Positions 7,566-10,025 of a stretch of DNA of 10,025 bases are shown piece by piece. The notes beneath the pieces are model-generated. The model was given only the letters and a program-made list of their open reading frames with translations. It ran no database searches and was not told where the DNA came from. The DNA comes from Desulfocapsa sp. (GTDB lineage Bacteria; Desulfobacterota; Desulfobulbia; Desulfobulbales; Desulfocapsaceae). The stretch spans positions 1 through 10,025 of the forward strand of contig JAOZTO010000061.1 of assembly GCA_029942265.1 (NCBI GenBank). Direction: 5' to 3'. Each line of letters starts with the position of its first letter. Position 1 is the stretch's first letter. The position numbers and the translations under genes were made by a program.

Positions 7566-8032
7566 GAGTTCCTCTCCTTCAATCTGTTGAGAAGGTCGAA
7601 ATGAAAATCTTCCTTACGGCTTGAAGCAAGATTGTATTCTTTGGAAAATACGATGGCATCAAAATTACAGCTTTCGATACATTGCCCACACAGCGAACAG
7701 GTGGTGAAGTTCAGATCATACTTAGTGAGTACTTTTTTCTTCTTGGTTTTCATCTCTCCCTTTACTTCAACTTCATACGCAACAGATTTTGAAGCAAGGC
7801 TGATACATCCGGATGGACAGGCACGTTGACACATTCCGCAGGCTATGCACTTTGGCGTTCCTTCCTCGTTTTCAACCAACTCAATATGACCACGATAGCG
7901 TTCACACATTTTGAGAGTCTTGTACGGGTAGGGGACAGTCACCACTGGTTTGAAGAATTCCCTGAAAGTAATACCAAGGCCGATGGCCAGAGATTTCAGT
8001 CCAAGGAAAATTTCGCTAAAATAGGCACCCAT
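7562..8032 (-). CDS. nuoI: NADH-quinone oxidoreductase subunit I (TYKY, 2x[4Fe-4S])
   Basis: NuoI is the ferredoxin-like subunit holding clusters N6a and N6b, which pass electrons towards NuoB and the quinone. The 156-residue protein has an amphipathic N-terminus, the RYRGHIEL element (about 46-53) and two 4Fe-4S motifs: Cys62/65/68/72 followed by Pro (CIACGMCQRACP) and Cys112/115/118/122 (CSLCGQCIESC). The last Cys of the second motif is followed by Asn-Phe, not the usual Pro. The linker between the motifs is lysine-rich (KTKKKK, about 96-101) and appears somewhat longer than in E. coli. The start codon lies one base after the nuoH stop, with a GAAGG in the nuoH tail about nine bases upstream. 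The stop overlaps the nuoJ start as ATGA, implying translational coupling. Confidence 0.97.
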   Translation of the reverse strand: MGAYFSEIFLGLKSLAIGLGITFREFFKPVVTVPYPYKTLKMCERYRGHIELVENEEGTPKCIACGMCQRACPSGCISLASKSVAYEVEVKGEMKTKKKKVLTKYDLNFTTCSLCGQCIESCNFDAIVFSKEYNLASSRKEDFHFDLLNRLKERNS

Positions 8033-8033
8033 A

Positions 8034-9020
8034 TTAAAATACCTTCAGTAATCCGGCTGTAAGCAGCAGGTTAAAAAGTGAGATTGGAATTAATATTTTC
8101 CAGCTTAGATTGAGCAGTCCATAAATCGTTGTTCGTGGAAAAGTCCAGCGAATCCAGATAAAGGAGAAGATAAGCAGATAAATTTTAAGCAGGAACCACC
8201 AGACACCGGGGAACAATCCAAGAGGACAGTCCCATCCACCAAGAAAGAGGATGGTTATAAGACTGGCACCAATAACGATATTTGCATACTCTGCCATAAA
8301 GAAGAGTCCAAATCCCATACTACCGTATTCCGTATGGAACCCGGCAACAAGTTCACTCTCGGCTTCACCAAGATCAAATGGTGCTCGGTTGGTTTCAGCA
8401 AGTGAACAGATAAAAAAGATAAGAAAGGAAACGGGCATTAAAGGACTTGAGAGTGACGGGATAAGATTCCAGTTCCATATTCCTCCTGCCTGAGCTGCAA
8501 CCAGTTGCTCAAGATCCATGGAGCCTGTCATCATAACAATTGTTATTACGGTGATAAGCATGGGGATTTCATAAGAAATATTCTGAGATACAGCACGAAC
8601 AGATGCCATAACACCATATTTATTACGTGATCCCCATCCAGCAAGAAGAATCGCCATTGCACCAAGGGATGCAAAGGAGAAAATCATCAAAACTCCAATA
8701 TTCATGGAGCGGGCCACGATATTTTCGCTAAAGGGAATGGTGACAAAACTCATAATGGCAGGAACCATTGCAAGCACAGGTGCAACCATAAAAAGTGCTT
8801 TATCAGCACCACCTGGAATAACCAGCTGTTTAGCCATCAGTTTGATGCCATCAGCAGGGGGTTGCAACAGGCCAAACGGGCCGTTGACATTAGGGCCTGG
8901 TCTGCGTTGGATGCGACCAGCTCCCCGACGTTCCGCCCAGACAAGATACGCCGCATTCACCGCAGCAAAAGCTATGGCTGCAACCACTGCAATTATGGCA
9001 TTTAGTATTGTTAAACTCAT
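8034..9020 (-). CDS. nuoH: NADH-quinone oxidoreductase subunit H (ND1 homologue)
   Basis: NuoH is the membrane subunit that joins the peripheral arm to the membrane arm and forms much of the quinone chamber and the start of the proton-coupling path. The 328-residue protein has the usual length and about eight hydrophobic helices. Diagnostic stretches are the first cytoplasmic loop, RIQRRPGPNVNGPFGLLQPP (residues 36-55, family consensus GPNRVGPFGLLQP), and the acidic quinone-facing loop from AETNRAPFDL to SELVAGFHTEYG (about 208-233), with the conserved Glu and Asp residues present. The C-terminal IRWTFPRT segment (about 290-297) is also typical. The ATG at 9020 is set by AAGGGAG at 9028-9034, seven bases upstream and overlapping the nuoD stop codon. 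The gene ends one base before the nuoI start. The lack of nuoE, nuoF and nuoG between it and nuoD is typical of 11-subunit gene orders. Confidence 0.97.
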   Translation of the reverse strand: MSLTILNAIIAVVAAIAFAAVNAAYLVWAERRGAGRIQRRPGPNVNGPFGLLQPPADGIKLMAKQLVIPGGADKALFMVAPVLAMVPAIMSFVTIPFSENIVARSMNIGVLMIFSFASLGAMAILLAGWGSRNKYGVMASVRAVSQNISYEIPMLITVITIVMMTGSMDLEQLVAAQAGGIWNWNLIPSLSSPLMPVSFLIFFICSLAETNRAPFDLGEAESELVAGFHTEYGSMGFGLFFMAEYANIVIGASLITILFLGGWDCPLGLFPGVWWFLLKIYLLIFSFIWIRWTFPRTTIYGLLNLSWKILIPISLFNLLLTAGLLKVF

Positions 9021-9032
9021 TGTGCTTCTCCC

Positions 9033-10025
9033 TTATCTGTCAATCTCAGGTATTACTAGATCAAGGCTTCCCATCATGGCAAGAGCGTCCATTATCATCA
9101 TGCCCTCACACGCCTCATCAAAGAGCGACATGTTGGAATATGTCGGGGAACGAAGTTTGAAGCGGTAGGCATTTTTGGTGCCATCACTTACAATTCTTAT
9201 ACCGAAACTTCCCCTGGCTGTTTCCACAGCCTGGTAATAATCTCCTTTTGGAGGTTTAATCAGTTTAGGCTTTTTCTTGGGCATAATCGGCCCGTCCGGC
9301 AACTTCTCAATCCCCTGTTCAATTATGCGTAGAGACTGTTCCATCTCATCCATGCGTACTTTGTATCGCGCCATGGAATCGCATTCGTGATATACGGGAA
9401 CATCAAAATCAAATTCAGGGTATACCGAGTAGGGTTCGTTCTTGCGAACATCAAAGTCAATTCCGGCACCCCTGGCGACAGGGCCTGTGGCACCATATTT
9501 ACGGCACATTTCAGCAGAGATAGGGCCAATATCTTCAAGACGTTTTCTGAAAATTATGTTTCCGGTAACCAGTGCATCATATTTTTTAAGTGATTTACGA
9601 AGCATTGGGACGACAGCTTTGGTGGCGGCTATAAAGTCATCATCAACATCATTGTACAGTCCGCCGAAACGGTAGTAACAGTATGTGAGACGTGATCCTG
9701 TCACTGCTTCAAGGATGTCAAGGATATGCTCCCGATCCTGAATGGCGTACATAAGGGGCGTAAATCCGCCAAGATCCATTACAAAAGCACCAAACCAGAA
9801 GAGATGAGATGCTATGCGGTTTAGTTCAACAGTGATTGCTCGGATATATTCTGCCCGTTCAGGAACTTCTATTCCGGCAGCTCGTTCAACGGCTAACACA
9901 TGTGCGTGGGTGTAACCCAAGGCACCAAGATAATCAAGACGACTGAGGTTGGGGAGAACCTGAGGGTAGGTTCTGTTTTCACCCATCAGCTCATGCATTC
10001 GATGAATATAGCCAAGCACAGTTTC
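9033..10025 (-). CDS. nuoD: NADH-quinone oxidoreductase subunit D (49 kDa), 5'-truncated by window edge
   Basis: This is the 49-kDa subunit of the Complex I connecting module, which with NuoB and NuoH forms the quinone-reduction site. About 330 residues are visible, in frame to the right edge; the GTG at 10019 is an internal valine codon (preceded by Glu-Thr), not the start. Family signatures are GYIHRMHE near the visible start, SRLDYLGAL, the LAVER stretch, MDLGGFTP, YRFGG, ATGPVARGAGIDFDVRK, and the C-terminal ending EIDR that closes many NuoD proteins. Compared with the usual 390-410 residues, roughly 60 N-terminal residues are missing, including the HPSTHG quinone loop. The CxxC motifs of [NiFe]-hydrogenase large subunits are absent at the matching places, so this is not a group 4 hydrogenase. 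One oddity is His at the position of the conserved quinone-binding Tyr (codon 9900-9902). The TAA stop lies 12 bp before nuoH. Confidence 0.95.
   Translation of the reverse strand, partial: ETVLGYIHRMHELMGENRTYPQVLPNLSRLDYLGALGYTHAHVLAVERAAGIEVPERAEYIRAITVELNRIASHLFWFGAFVMDLGGFTPLMYAIQDREHILDILEAVTGSRLTYCYYRFGGLYNDVDDDFIAATKAVVPMLRKSLKKYDALVTGNIIFRKRLEDIGPISAEMCRKYGATGPVARGAGIDFDVRKNEPYSVYPEFDFDVPVYHECDSMARYKVRMDEMEQSLRIIEQGIEKLPDGPIMPKKKPKLIKPPKGDYYQAVETARGSFGIRIVSDGTKNAYRFKLRSPTYSNMSLFDEACEGMMIMDALAMMGSLDLVIPEIDR

Noticed and set aside
8704..9168. 154-aa plus-strand frame antisense to nuoH and nuoD
   Set aside because: It is the reverse shadow of two conserved genes, spans their junction, and its composition shows no family motif. 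Other plus-strand frames were rejected for the same reason.
9033..10025. NuoD as the large subunit of a group 4 [NiFe]-hydrogenase (Mbh/Ech/Hyf type)
   Set aside because: The CxxC nickel-binding motifs are absent near GYIHRMHE and at the C-terminus, which ends in the NuoD-type EIDR. Neighbouring nuoH/I/J/K are Complex I-like.

Overview
This window is almost entirely one minus-strand operon for the membrane part of a respiratory Complex I (NADH/ferredoxin-type quinone oxidoreductase family). In transcription order, from the right edge leftwards, it reads: nuoD (5' end outside the window), nuoH, nuoI, nuoJ, nuoK, a MrpD/NuoL-family antiporter-like subunit (493 aa), an unrecognised two-helix membrane protein (83 aa), a second NuoL-like antiporter subunit (595 aa after start correction), nuoM and nuoN. 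Most junctions are very tight: gaps of 12, 1, 0 and 18 bp, 4-bp ATGA overlaps at nuoI/nuoJ and at the 493-aa/83-aa junction, and an 11-bp overlap at the 83-aa/595-aa junction. Only the last two junctions, 84 bp before nuoM and 45 bp before nuoN, leave any spacer. No promoter or convincing terminator lies in the window, so the transcript begins upstream of nuoD and may continue past the left edge. The plus strand carries no gene I can support.

NuoD and NuoI form part of the quinone-site and iron-sulfur 'connecting' module. NuoH, NuoJ and NuoK form the proximal membrane arm, and the four antiporter-like proteins plus the small protein would form the distal, ion-translocating arm. The order D-H-I-J-K, with no nuoE, nuoF or nuoG between D and H, matches the 11-subunit type of Complex I, in which the NADH-oxidising module is absent or encoded elsewhere. 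The electron donor cannot be read from this window.

Three points depart from a textbook Complex I. There are four antiporter-like subunits instead of three. The 595-aa subunit lacks the usual TM7 lysine but carries a NuoL-type C-terminal anchor with an apparently lengthened lateral helix. NuoD has His where the conserved quinone-binding Tyr normally sits. An 83-aa membrane protein of unknown function is translationally coupled between the two MrpD/NuoL-like genes.

Moderate base composition, the 11-subunit-like order and the extra antiporter-like genes suggest an anaerobic bacterium such as a sulfate- or sulfur-metabolising member of the Desulfobacterota. That is an inference from remembered gene neighbourhoods and has low to moderate confidence. 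The region looks like vertically inherited core energy metabolism: I see no mobile elements, tRNAs, CRISPR or phage genes.
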